The notes beneath the pieces were generated by a model that saw only the letters and a list, made by a program, of their open reading frames with translations, did no database searches and was not told where the DNA came from. From Herbinix sp. (GTDB lineage: Bacteria; Bacillota; Clostridia; Lachnospirales; Lachnospiraceae), in NCBI GenBank assembly GCA_029239235.1, contig JAQZBD010000016.1, positions 1-33,005 of the forward strand: a DNA stretch of 33,005 nt, read 5' to 3'. Made by a program: the position numbers and the translations under genes. Position 1 is the first letter of the stretch. Every line of letters starts with the position of its first letter. Positions 24,032 to 31,844 of this stretch are shown here, piece by piece.

Positions 24032-24952
24032 ATGGAAAAGGCGAATACAACAAAAGAAGCTAGGGTACCTAATAAGGATGTTAAGTCAATGAAGGCGCCT
24101 TCCTTTTTAAAGTTAATTGAGAAAGAATTAATCAAGGATAAAGCTGCAAGTATGTCCCTTCTGATACTAATCGGAATATTGCTTACCGTTTTTATCTGTG
24201 CTACCTTTCTTAATTCACCAGGCTCCATAAGGATTAATCTGGAAAAGTTGAACCAGGGACCCTCCTCAGAATACCTATTGGGGACAGATGCTTCAGGGCG
24301 TGATATGCTTCCTCAGCTATTTCAGGGAGCCAGAAACTCATTTCTCATCGCTTTTGGTGTAACTTTATTTGGGGGAATCTTTGGTACATTGGTGGGGCTA
24401 TGTGCAGGTTTTTATGGGGGAAAGGTGGATCATGCAATGATGCGTCTGCTGGATTTCATCTCTATGCTGCCAAGACTGATGTTTATCATTGTACTGGTTT
24501 CTTTGATCCCCAATTATAATGTGACTACCTTTATTCTGATTATTACTGCCTTCAGTTGGATCTCGGACGCCAGATTAATTCGTGCTAAGACCTTACAGCA
24601 AAACAGTCTTGATTATGTACAGGCATCGAAAACTCTGGGCACAAGTAATATTGTGATTATGTTTCGCGAGGTGCTGCCTAATATCGGTTCTATGATTATT
24701 GTTAATTTAACCTTGAATTTGGCTGGAAATATGGGATTGGAAACTGGACTGACCTTCCTGGGCTTTGGATTACCCTTTAATACTCCAAGCCTGGGCACCT
24801 TAATTGGCTATGCTGCAACTCCGGAGAACATTCAAAGAAGATGGTGGCAATGGCTGCCGGCAGCCATATTAATTTTCACAATGATGCTTTGTATTAATTT
24901 TGTGGGTCAGGCGGTGAAACGTGCCGCTGATTCCAGGCAAAGAGCCGCTTAA
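24032..24952 (+). CDS. Peptide ABC transporter permease, DppC/OppC type
   Basis: A 306-residue permease, second half of the channel. A 40-residue polar N-terminus leads to helix one (SMSLLILIGILLTVFICATF), then the OppC signature LLGTDASGRDMLPQLFQGARNS and the coupling loop DYVQASKTLGTSNIVIMFREVLPN. The end VGQAVKRAADSRQ matches the family, although DPR, common at this point, is absent. AAGGAAGG lies upstream of the ATG. Twenty bases separate it from the binding-protein gene. Confidence 0.94.
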   Translation: MEKANTTKEARVPNKDVKSMKAPSFLKLIEKELIKDKAASMSLLILIGILLTVFICATFLNSPGSIRINLEKLNQGPSSEYLLGTDASGRDMLPQLFQGARNSFLIAFGVTLFGGIFGTLVGLCAGFYGGKVDHAMMRLLDFISMLPRLMFIIVLVSLIPNYNVTTFILIITAFSWISDARLIRAKTLQQNSLDYVQASKTLGTSNIVIMFREVLPNIGSMIIVNLTLNLAGNMGLETGLTFLGFGLPFNTPSLGTLIGYAATPENIQRRWWQWLPAAILIFTMMLCINFVGQAVKRAADSRQRAA

Positions 24953-24972
24953 GTGAGGAGATGGGGAGAAGC

Positions 24973-26886
24973 ATGGAGATAAGAAAGAGGATGAAGTTAA
25001 GAAAGTTGTTAACAGGAATCGTGATAGTATTACTGCTGGCAGCTTTATTTGGTGAGTATGCAAAAGAGGACCTTGGGAGTGCATTTAAGTCAAGGATGAA
25101 TTTGGAGGAGGATTTTATAGAAGCTCAAACGGAGGAGTTAAGAGAAACAGCAAAAGAAGAGGCAAGAGAAACGCAAGCGGATGTTCAAGGATCCACCGGA
25201 GAAAGTATTGCTTCAGCAGCAGAGGCTGCCGCCAAATTCCCCGATGCAGTTACAAACCATAATCCAAGCATAGAGGGCGGGATTTTAAAGGTTGCACTGG
25301 CCAGCAGTTCTGCTTTTAGTGGAGTATTAAACTCATGCTTTTATGAAGATAATTATGATGCTCAGATTCTAAGTTGGTTTTGTGAAGGACTACTCAGTTA
25401 TGATGAGAATTTTGTAGCAGACCAGGATGGGGCGGCTACGTATGAGTATGATATTAAGTCAAAAACAGTGACGTTGCATATGAGAGCCGGGGTTAAGTGG
25501 CATGATGGTAAGGCGGTTACCCTGGATGACCTGGTCTTTGCGTATGAGGTAATATGTAATAAGGATTATGAGGGGTTTCGCTATAATAAAACATTTACCA
25601 ATATTATAGGCGTAGAGGAGTATCATGCCGGAGAAGCGGATAAAATATCCGGGCTGGAGCTATCGAAAGATGAGATGACACTGGTGATTCATTTTAAAGA
25701 ATTCTACCCCTCCATTCTTGTTGGCGGTTTCTGGAACAACCCAATACCAAGGCATTATTATGAGCAGGTTCCGATTAAGGATATGGCAGCGCATGCAAAG
25801 ACCCGTACCAAACCAATTGGTTTTGGTCCCTTTAAGGTGAAAAATATCGTACCCGGTGAATCAGTGGAGTTGGAACGCTTTGATGAATACTGGATGGGAA
25901 AACCAAGGCTTGACGGAGTAACAGTAACGGTTGTAAAGCCTGAACTGGTACCGGCTGCCATGAGAGAAGGGAAATTTGATATCGCTGAATTTTCCGCACA
26001 GCAATATCCGGATTATATGGAGCCAACAAATTATCAATATTTGGGTCAGGTACAGACCTCCTTTAGCTACACCGGTTTTAAATTAGGAACCTGGAATGCG
26101 AAGAAGAATAAAAATAACTATAATCCAGATTCGAAGATGGCAAATGTAAAGCTTCGCCAGGCAATCGGATATGCGGTGGATAACCAGGCTATTGCACAGT
26201 ATATCTATCATGGCTTGCGTTTTCCTGCAACCTCAGTGATTACCCCAAGACACAGGGCATACCAGAATACCCAGCTATCAGGGTATACGTATAATCCTAA
26301 AAAGGCGGAGCAGCTATTAGATGAGGCTGGTTATCTTGATGTGGATGGTGATGGATATCGTGAGAATCCAAAGGGAGAAAGACTTACGATTGTCTGGGCA
26401 ATGATGGATGGAGAGAATGCAGATGTGATTGCACAGTATAAAATTCAATGCTGGAGAGATGTAGGTCTTCGCATCGAATTATATCAGGGACGCCTTAGTG
26501 AGTTTAATGCCTTCTATGAAGCCATTGAAGGCGATGACCCGGCAATTGATATGTATGATGCAGGCTGGAGTACAGGTTATAATCCGGATCCATCCGTATT
26601 GTGGGGACGTAATTCGGCAGCAAACTACACCAGATACACAAGTGATACCTTTGACGTCATCATAGGCCAAATATCCTCCAACCTGGCTTGGGATAACGAG
26701 TTTTTAACAAATAAATATAGGGAATGGCAGGAGGTTTTTTTTCAGGAAGCTCCGGCAATCCCAGTGTTCTGGAGGATAGGGCTGGTTGCAGTAAACAATC
26801 GCGTAAAAAACTATGAAAATATATCAAGCGATATGAAGCAGACCAGCCATTTAATTGAACTAACGGCAGAAGAGCCAATAAAATAA
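24973..26886 (+). CDS. Peptide-binding protein (SBP_bac_5 family), membrane-anchored
   Basis: A 637-residue extracytoplasmic solute-binding protein, the substrate receptor of the operon. Residues ~12-28 are a hydrophobic signal or anchor (LLTGIVIVLLLAALFG) with basic residues before it. No lipobox cysteine is present, unlike most Gram-positive binding proteins, so an uncleaved membrane anchor is likely. An acidic Glu/Thr linker (~45-75) follows, then the domain proper with VKWHDGKAVTLDDLVFAYE, GFGPFKVKNIVPGESVELERFDEYW and LRQAIGYAVDNQAIA, all typical of peptide binders. The length exceeds the usual ~540, partly through the linker. I use the ATG at 24973 (GGGGAGAAG upstream). The ATG at 24961 abuts its ribosome site. 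Confidence 0.92.
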   Translation: MEIRKRMKLRKLLTGIVIVLLLAALFGEYAKEDLGSAFKSRMNLEEDFIEAQTEELRETAKEEARETQADVQGSTGESIASAAEAAAKFPDAVTNHNPSIEGGILKVALASSSAFSGVLNSCFYEDNYDAQILSWFCEGLLSYDENFVADQDGAATYEYDIKSKTVTLHMRAGVKWHDGKAVTLDDLVFAYEVICNKDYEGFRYNKTFTNIIGVEEYHAGEADKISGLELSKDEMTLVIHFKEFYPSILVGGFWNNPIPRHYYEQVPIKDMAAHAKTRTKPIGFGPFKVKNIVPGESVELERFDEYWMGKPRLDGVTVTVVKPELVPAAMREGKFDIAEFSAQQYPDYMEPTNYQYLGQVQTSFSYTGFKLGTWNAKKNKNNYNPDSKMANVKLRQAIGYAVDNQAIAQYIYHGLRFPATSVITPRHRAYQNTQLSGYTYNPKKAEQLLDEAGYLDVDGDGYRENPKGERLTIVWAMMDGENADVIAQYKIQCWRDVGLRIELYQGRLSEFNAFYEAIEGDDPAIDMYDAGWSTGYNPDPSVLWGRNSAANYTRYTSDTFDVIIGQISSNLAWDNEFLTNKYREWQEVFFQEAPAIPVFWRIGLVAVNNRVKNYENISSDMKQTSHLIELTAEEPIK

Positions 26887-26917
26887 ATAACGACAACAAA
26901 TTTTATAACAAGGGTAG

Positions 26918-26956
26918 CAAAAGCCGATGTATGTCTGGGATATAGAGCGGCTTTTG
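26918..26956 (+). terminator. Terminator of the peptide ABC operon
   Basis: CAAAAGCCG (26918-26926) pairs with CGGCTTTTG (26948-26956), ~30 bp past the operon end. The loop is long (21 nt) and the U-run sits within the stem base. Confidence 0.65.
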
Positions 26957-26965
26957 TCGTGAAAA

Positions 26966-27036
26966 TGTGGAAAACATTGGTTTTAACAAACAATAATTTC
27001 CAATTATCCACACTATCCACAATTCAATGTGGATAA
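26966..27036. promoter_or_regulatory. Cluster of DnaA-box-like 9-mers
   Basis: TTATCCACA occurs exactly at 27004-27012 and, inverted (TGTGGATAA), at 27028-27036. CTATCCACA (one change) is at 27013-27021 and TGTGGAAAA (one change, inverted) at 26966-26974. Four boxes within 71 bp of non-coding DNA would bind DnaA if real. No replication gene is seen nearby. Confidence 0.6.
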
Positions 27037-27222
27037 AATACAATAATTACCAATTCGTCGACATAATTGGATAGCATTCCATGGAATGGGACTATCGAAC
27101 TATACTGAAAGGCAAATCTGATTATCTATTTTTCCTCATATTATGAACAATTTCGACTTAAAAGAATAATATATATTAGGATATGACGTAGTATCCAAAT
27201 ACAAAAAAAAGGGGAATTTAAT

Positions 27223-28050
27223 ATGAGTAGCAATAGAGAGCATAGTGCAAAAGTAGTGAGCTCAGAAACTAGTGTAAGCACAAATTGTGATATGGGATGT
27301 GACGCAGGCGTTGTTAAGTCTGATACACTTTCCGGCGCAGAAAATTATCCTTGGTATGGTGGAGATTTTAAAATCCCGAAGGTACTTGCTGAATTTGTAA
27401 TTCAAATTGATACAGAAGCATTAATTAGATTAAATGAGCCATCCTATGAAATTAAGCGCATTGAAAAACAGGTTTTCTTAACACAGTGCAGATTCATTGC
27501 TGGAACAGATAAGGTATTTTTAGAGGGATACATTAGAAAGAACATTGAATATGCAGCAAGAACCTGCACAAACGCTAAAAGCTCCGGCATTGGCGGTGTA
27601 ATCAAGGATACAACCGTGCATGTTCCTTTCAAAGTATATACAAAGGTTGATTTCAAAGGCAACAAACCATATATCAGACCAAATCTTCCTCCAATGGTTG
27701 CAAGATACTTTGACGAGAAACGTATGGGTAAGGATATCAGAGAAGCTGACAGATCCGAAGTTGAAATCTTCAATGAGCCGGTATATTGCGAACTTGAATG
27801 GGCTGCAGTATTTGATGCTGATATTGATAGGAAGGGTACTCCGATCCATGGCTTCAAAAATGAAGAGGAATTCCAGGAATTCACTGACAAATCTGTTGTG
27901 TATCTGTGTGTCAAGTTACTCCAGAAACAGCAGATCTGCTGGCCTGGACCAAAGCCTCCACATCCACATGATAAAGAAGATTGCAAGGTTCCCGGAAGTA
28001 TGGACGCTCCTTGGAGCTATCCCAGTACAGATTTCAGTCAGTTGAAATAG
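27223..28050 (+). CDS. SPOCS/DUF3794-type spore coat-like protein
   Basis: A 275-residue protein with no signal peptide or membrane helix. Residues ~60-190 resemble the SPOCS (DUF3794) fold of clostridial spore proteins such as SipL: EIKRIEKQVFLTQCRFI, KVFLEGYIRKNIEYA and TVHVPFKVYTKVDF are alternating strands with the usual VPF segment. The N-terminal ~45 residues are Ser/Cys-rich (SVSTNCDMGCDAG). The C-terminus is rich in Pro, Trp and His (WPGPKPPHPHDKEDC). Cysteines scattered through the protein could crosslink a coat layer. AAGGGG stands before the ATG. The gene stands alone between a terminator region and a hairpin at 28129. The exact family is judged from the repeat pattern only. Confidence 0.6.
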   Translation: MSSNREHSAKVVSSETSVSTNCDMGCDAGVVKSDTLSGAENYPWYGGDFKIPKVLAEFVIQIDTEALIRLNEPSYEIKRIEKQVFLTQCRFIAGTDKVFLEGYIRKNIEYAARTCTNAKSSGIGGVIKDTTVHVPFKVYTKVDFKGNKPYIRPNLPPMVARYFDEKRMGKDIREADRSEVEIFNEPVYCELEWAAVFDADIDRKGTPIHGFKNEEEFQEFTDKSVVYLCVKLLQKQQICWPGPKPPHPHDKEDCKVPGSMDAPWSYPSTDFSQLK

Positions 28051-28128
28051 CGAATAATCAGAAAGAGGCAGATATGATCCGATGGGGTCTTGAGGCCTCC
28101 CGCAATACAAAAGTGTTAAATAAAGGGG

Positions 28129-28170
28129 GAATGCGCCGCATATTAACAAAAGTTAATTTGCGGCGCATTC
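28129..28170 (+). terminator. Strong stem-loop after the SPOCS gene
   Basis: GAATGCGCCGCA (28129-28140) pairs perfectly with 28159-28170, and ATTAAC/GTTAAT extends the stem inside a T/T mismatch. The loop is AAAA. It is followed by TTAC, so the U-run is poor, but the stem is very stable. Confidence 0.75.
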
Positions 28171-28187
28171 TTACAAGAGGGGGAGTT

Positions 28188-28244
28188 ATGAAAAAATCTA
28201 TGTTAATTATACTTATTAGCTTGTCGAAGCCAGTCACCGCATAA
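28188..28244 (+). CDS. 18-residue ORF with strong ribosome site
   Basis: AGAGGGGGAG lies 4-5 bases before an ATG encoding MKKSMLIILISLSKPVTA. This looks like the basic-plus-hydrophobic start of a signal peptide, but the frame ends where the second hairpin begins. It could be a leader peptide or the 5' remnant of a lost exported-protein gene. Confidence 0.25.
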   Translation: MKKSMLIILISLSKPVTA

Positions 28245-28510
28245 GCGATGGTGGCTTCTTAATCATGTCAACCAATTTAAAAAGATGTTACTAATTTGTT
28301 GCTTCATCTTATGTTCTAAGTATAACCAAGAATTGTGACTAAAGTATGCAGAAAAAGTGAAGAATCTGTGTCTGAATTATAATAATAAAATAAACTAAGT
28401 TTATTTTAAATTAATAGAATGAAGAGGAAGTTAGTGTCATATGATTTAATGGACAAAGAATCATACATCGGATGGACAAGTGAAGCAAAGGATGGAAAGG
28501 AGAAGGATAA

Positions 28511-28804
28511 GTGGAAATTATATCGCAATACGTGGTAATTATAGTATTAGCAATTTGCCTATGCCTGGGTTACATCATAAAGCATAGTATCACAGTGATT
28601 CCAAATAAGTACATACCGCTTATTATGGCAATTGCGGGCACAATTCTTAATGTGTGGATTAGCGGGTGGACATTTAATCCGGATATTTTGCTTGGCGGCT
28701 TAGCAAGTGGTCTAGCAAGTACAGGGACCTATGAAATGATAACGAATATCACCGGAAAAAAGAGTGCAGGTGAATCGGTTATGGACGACGTGGTGAATAC
28801 GTGA
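28511..28804 (+). CDS. Holin-like small membrane protein (Hol44/phage_holin type)
   Basis: A 97-residue protein with a GTG start and AAGGAG 8 nt upstream. It has two or three hydrophobic segments: YVVIIVLAICLCLGYII near the N-terminus, YIPLIMAIAGTILNVWISGW in the middle and LLGGLASGLASTGTYEMI near the end. The phrase NKYIPLIMAI..GTILNVWI.GW and the GGLASGLASTG repeat are typical of Hol44-type phage holins. These oligomerise in the membrane to release an endolysin. No endolysin, tail or other phage gene is next to it, so it is either a domesticated holin (several sporulating clostridia use holins in development or toxin export) or a prophage scrap. A terminator follows at 28895-28928. Confidence 0.8.
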   Translation: MEIISQYVVIIVLAICLCLGYIIKHSITVIPNKYIPLIMAIAGTILNVWISGWTFNPDILLGGLASGLASTGTYEMITNITGKKSAGESVMDDVVNT

Positions 28805-28894
28805 ATAAAAGAGCTATTAAAAAGCGTCACCTAAGAGTACTACTAATGGAGGGACACAGTTAACAGCATTGAGAAATATTGATATGGACTGAAA

Positions 28895-28928
28895 AGGAAG
28901 GACTATTAATAGGTTAAAAGTCCTTCCT
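28895..28928 (+). terminator. Terminator after the holin-like gene
   Basis: AGGAAGGACT (28895-28904) pairs perfectly with AGTCCTTCCT (28919-28928) and is followed by GATTTTTG: a good intrinsic terminator. Confidence 0.88.
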
Positions 28929-28974
28929 GATTTTTGTGATTCTTTAACAATGACAAGCGATTCAGTCAATGTAC

Positions 28975-29370
28975 TTAATTATTTGTTAATGCATGATATA
29001 CGGCTACTCTGAGTACATTGCTGGAGTAGGTCGCGCCGCCGATGGTATCAACCTCTAAGCTATTATTAGCAACGATATCATTTACGATTACCTCAGCTGG
29101 TTTCCCTGTCCCACATTCATGGGATAGAATATTAATCTTTGTTATTGTATGATTCTCTACGGTAACTTCAACAGCTGCGTTTACCATACCACCATCTTCG
29201 CTTCCGGTATAAGTTCCATCCTCCACCTGGGAGAGATCAAGACCTCCAAAAGAAAAGCTTTCATAGGATTTTATGCTTTTATTTATTTGGAAAAAGCCAA
29301 ATATTCCAGCTGCTACAATAACAAAAAGAATGAAAGAAATGACTATGAAAAATCTTTTTAGTTTACTCAT
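28975..29370 (-). CDS. FMN-binding (FMN_bind) membrane-anchored protein
   Basis: A 131-residue protein with one N-terminal transmembrane helix (FFIVISFILFVIVAAGIFGFF) and an external FMN_bind domain. The motif DTIGGATYSS (108-117) holds the threonine (T114) that carries covalently bound FMN in RnfG/NqrC-like domains. The domain also shows GTYTGSEDGGMVNAAVEVTVENHTI, typical of the family. It should carry electrons at the outer face of the membrane. Its start overlaps the end of the flavodoxin gene by 8 bp, so the two flavoproteins are co-translated, under the MarR-type regulator at the head of the operon. An ApbE-type flavin transferase, needed for the covalent link, is not seen in the window. 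Confidence 0.9.
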   Translation of the reverse strand: MSKLKRFFIVISFILFVIVAAGIFGFFQINKSIKSYESFSFGGLDLSQVEDGTYTGSEDGGMVNAAVEVTVENHTITKINILSHECGTGKPAEVIVNDIVANNSLEVDTIGGATYSSNVLRVAVYHALTNN

Positions 29371-29905
29371 AGGACTGCCCCAGACTTTCTAAGATTGGTC
29401 TAAGATTTTTCTTGTTGGTGAAGTCAAGAGGGTGATCATAGCTCTCAAGCATCCCTTTGGCATCCGCATCAGAATTCTTCATTTTCTTTAGCTGTATCTT
29501 TTTGATTTGCATAAGTACCTTATTTAGAGGGCTTAATTTCTTGTAATTAAAGCCGCCACGGAGATAGTAGAACTGTATGTGGCTACGCATTTCTTCAGGA
29601 ATATTAACATCGCGAACGGCCTGAATTGTGGCTTCTCGCACAGGAGATGCGCCAACAGCAAAAACAATAAGTTCTTTACACTTAAGCTGCTCATAATTTT
29701 TCTTAATGAGATCAAAGCCGTTAATTCCTATGGCATAAAGACCTCCTCCATAAATTATAGTATCATACTTAAGTAAATCTGACACCTTCGTAGTCTTACC
29801 TGGCAGCAGTTCACAATGCAATTCTTGTGAAAGCCAAGTGGCATACTCTTTTGTAAAGCCCGAACCAGAACGATAGACCACAGCAATTTTCTTATTTGCT
29901 AACAT
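29363..29905 (-). CDS. Flavodoxin-domain protein (HemG-like)
   Basis: A 180-residue cytosolic flavodoxin-fold protein. The start KKIAVVYRSGSGFTKEYATWLSQEL is the FMN phosphate loop, and YDTIIYGGGLYAIGINGF and ELIVFAVGASP are the isoalloxazine-contact loops. It resembles the menaquinone-dependent protoporphyrinogen oxidase-like flavodoxins more than short electron-carrier flavodoxins, but no heme genes are nearby. The C-terminal part is basic (MQIKKIQLKKMKNSDADAKG). It overlaps the MarR gene by 14 bp and the FMN-binding gene by 8 bp. It is a likely partner for electron transfer to the membrane flavoprotein. Confidence 0.88.
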   Translation of the reverse strand: MLANKKIAVVYRSGSGFTKEYATWLSQELHCELLPGKTTKVSDLLKYDTIIYGGGLYAIGINGFDLIKKNYEQLKCKELIVFAVGASPVREATIQAVRDVNIPEEMRSHIQFYYLRGGFNYKKLSPLNKVLMQIKKIQLKKMKNSDADAKGMLESYDHPLDFTNKKNLRPILESLGQSYE

Positions 29906-30359
29906 AATCTTTACCCATCCCTTCTAAAATATCTCTCATGGAAAACAACACTCTTTTTGTAGCCGCCAAATCCTCTTTTGTAAAACTTCCAAATAAATGA
30001 TCCATAAAGATACAGCTTTTTTCATCATAGGCAGCACTAAATTCTTCACACTTTGGAGTAGCCTTGATCCTAAGTCTTCTGGCATCAGCTTCATCTTTGG
30101 ATATTTCAACATAGCCCTTCTGTTCCAGCTTCAGCACTAATTGCTTTACATTCTGATGGGAGCTGCCAACTCCTTCTGCTAATTCTGAGAGGGTGGGAGC
30201 GTAACCTTCCATAATTCCAAGAACAAGCAATACAAACCACTGCTTCGTGGAAACTTCCTCAAAGAAGGAATCACCAATGGTTTGCAACTGATTAGATAGC
30301 ATAAAGATTAGAGCAAAGATTAAATGCGGGTCATCCGCACCTCGAGTATCCAGTTTCAT
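29892..30359 (-). CDS. MarR-family transcriptional regulator
   Basis: A 155-residue winged-helix regulator. The HTH and wing appear as APTLSELAEGVGSSHQNVKQLVLKLEQKGYVEISKDEADARRLRIKATPKC, the classic MarR pattern with the DxR wing motif, and flanking helices form the dimer. It heads the three-gene operon with the flavodoxin and FMN-binding genes, which overlap in series. Two perfect palindromes stand in its promoter, so it probably represses its own operon and responds to a small molecule or redox cue. The ribosome site is AGGAGG just upstream of the ATG at 30359. Confidence 0.92.
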   Translation of the reverse strand: MKLDTRGADDPHLIFALIFMLSNQLQTIGDSFFEEVSTKQWFVLLVLGIMEGYAPTLSELAEGVGSSHQNVKQLVLKLEQKGYVEISKDEADARRLRIKATPKCEEFSAAYDEKSCIFMDHLFGSFTKEDLAATKRVLFSMRDILEGMGKDYVSK

Positions 30360-30382
30360 AAGAGCATCCTCCTGCCTTAATA

Positions 30383-30436
30383 GGTAATATATTACCTTAT
30401 AATATGTAATATATTACTTAATTTCTCTTTTGTCAA
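30383..30436 (-). promoter_or_regulatory. MarR operon promoter with two palindromic operators
   Basis: On the complement strand TTGACA (30436-30431), a 17-bp spacer and TATATT (30413-30408) form the promoter. GTAATATATTAC occurs at 30406-30417, overlapping the -10, and again within the perfect 14-bp palindrome GGTAATATATTACC at 30383-30396, past the start point. The centres are ~22 bp apart, two helix turns, as for paired MarR dimers. Confidence 0.85.
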
Positions 30437-30678
30437 TCCATAATTAAAAAAAATCCTTACAAGCCAGTACGAAAAGCATATTATTGCACCAACATATTTG
30501 CATGGTAAAAAGAGACCAGAATAAATGTTCGTAGGCATGTATTGCAGAATGAATAAATTTTGGTTATAATGTTCAGATAAATAGAGAACCCTCAATCTGT
30601 TTATATTATTAGAAAAGTATATTGAGAAAAGTATATTTTTTCTAATGGTCTATCTATCTCCAGAGAAAAGGAGGAACT

Positions 30679-31746
30679 ATGAGATTTATACATATCGCAG
30701 ATATCCATCTAGGTGCAATTCCGGATTCCGGTAAGCCCTGGGGTACTCTCCGGGAGAAGGAGATCTGGAATAGCTTTCAAAAGATAATACATACATGCAA
30801 CGAGGAAAAGGTTGAGCTGCTGCTTATTGCAGGAGATATGTTTCATAAGCAGCCGCTGCTACGGGAATTGAAAGAAGTTAATTATCTCTTTGGGAAACTA
30901 GAAACCACCCAGGTGGTTTTAATGGCAGGTAACCATGACTTTATCGCAGCCCGCTCTCATTATCAAGGCTTTCAATGGAATGAAAAGGTTCATATGTTTC
31001 CTGATGAGGAATACGCTGCCTTTGAATTTCCGGAATTTGAGACAATCGTCTCTGGATTTAGCTATTGTAATCGAGATATTACACAGCCTCGCTACGACGA
31101 GGTAAAGCCAAAGCAGAAGGACAAAATAAACATTCTGCTTGCCCACGGGGGCGACGATCATGATATTCCCATGAACCGAAGAAAAATGCTGGAGTCCGGC
31201 TTTGATTATATTGCCCTTGGACACATCCATAAACCAGAGATAATTTCAGAGAGAATGGCCTATTCAGGCTCCCTAGAACCCATTGATAAAAATGAAGTTG
31301 GTGAACGGGGCTATATTCTTGGTGAAATTATGCATGATCAAGAGAGCAGGAATAAGACTTCCATACGATTTATTCCAAGTGCAGTAAGAGAATATAAAAG
31401 GGTAGACCTAAAAGTTACCCCTAATACAACAAATGGGTCACTAAGAGATCAGGCAGAAAAGATGATTCAATCGCTTGGAGAACAGCACATTTATTCCTTT
31501 CGTATTCAGGGATTAAGGGATGCCTTAATACATTTTGATAAAGAAGCGCTAAAGCCCTTGGGTAATGTACTGGAGGTAGAGGACTCTTCCATTCCGGACT
31601 ATGACTTTGAGGCTCTTTACCGGGAAAATGAAGGTAATCTGATTGGGCTCTTCATTCATAAAATCCTGGAAGGTGCCGAGAAGGATGAGCTGGCAAAGAA
31701 AGCACTTTATTACGGGATAGAGGCACTTCTTGGTTCCAGGAGTTAG
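30679..31746 (+). CDS. SbcD/YhaO-type DNA repair metallophosphoesterase
   Basis: A 355-residue protein of the Mre11/SbcD family. Metal-site motifs appear in order: ADIH (D8, H10), AGDMFH (D53), GNHD (85-87), LAHGGDD and GHIHKP. This is a two-metal nuclease centre, and all ligands are present. The C-terminal third is the capping domain, with the sequence style of Bacillus YhaO rather than E. coli SbcD. It should trim DNA ends together with the Rad50/SbcC-like ATPase encoded ~100 bp downstream. AAGGAGG precedes the ATG. Confidence 0.92.
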   Translation: MRFIHIADIHLGAIPDSGKPWGTLREKEIWNSFQKIIHTCNEEKVELLLIAGDMFHKQPLLRELKEVNYLFGKLETTQVVLMAGNHDFIAARSHYQGFQWNEKVHMFPDEEYAAFEFPEFETIVSGFSYCNRDITQPRYDEVKPKQKDKINILLAHGGDDHDIPMNRRKMLESGFDYIALGHIHKPEIISERMAYSGSLEPIDKNEVGERGYILGEIMHDQESRNKTSIRFIPSAVREYKRVDLKVTPNTTNGSLRDQAEKMIQSLGEQHIYSFRIQGLRDALIHFDKEALKPLGNVLEVEDSSIPDYDFEALYRENEGNLIGLFIHKILEGAEKDELAKKALYYGIEALLGSRS

Positions 31747-31844
31747 TCACATCCGACATGGAGTAGCCGGACGGCCAAAGGGTTGTAAGTGTGAATTGTG
31801 ATAAATGATCGTTCGTATAATTTCGAAAGGTAATGGTACATACG

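Larger units (their letters stand above)
28051..28510. other. Intergenic region with two hairpins and a tiny ORF
   Basis: Besides the strong terminator at 28129-28170 and the 18-codon frame at 28188-28244, a second hairpin GAAGCCA/TGGCTTC lies at ~28229-28260, followed by TTAATC. The rest (28261-28500) is A+T-rich with nothing I can name; it should hold the promoter of the holin-like gene. Confidence 0.45.

Noticed and set aside
28074-28244. Longer frame (57 codons) reading through the 28129-28170 hairpin
   Set aside because: Its repeated RRILT segments come from the two arms of the stem; it is more likely a transcription terminator.
28419-28538. 39-codon frame beginning at 28419 and overlapping the holin start
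   Set aside because: No ribosome site before its ATG; the holin GTG start with AAGGAG explains the region better.
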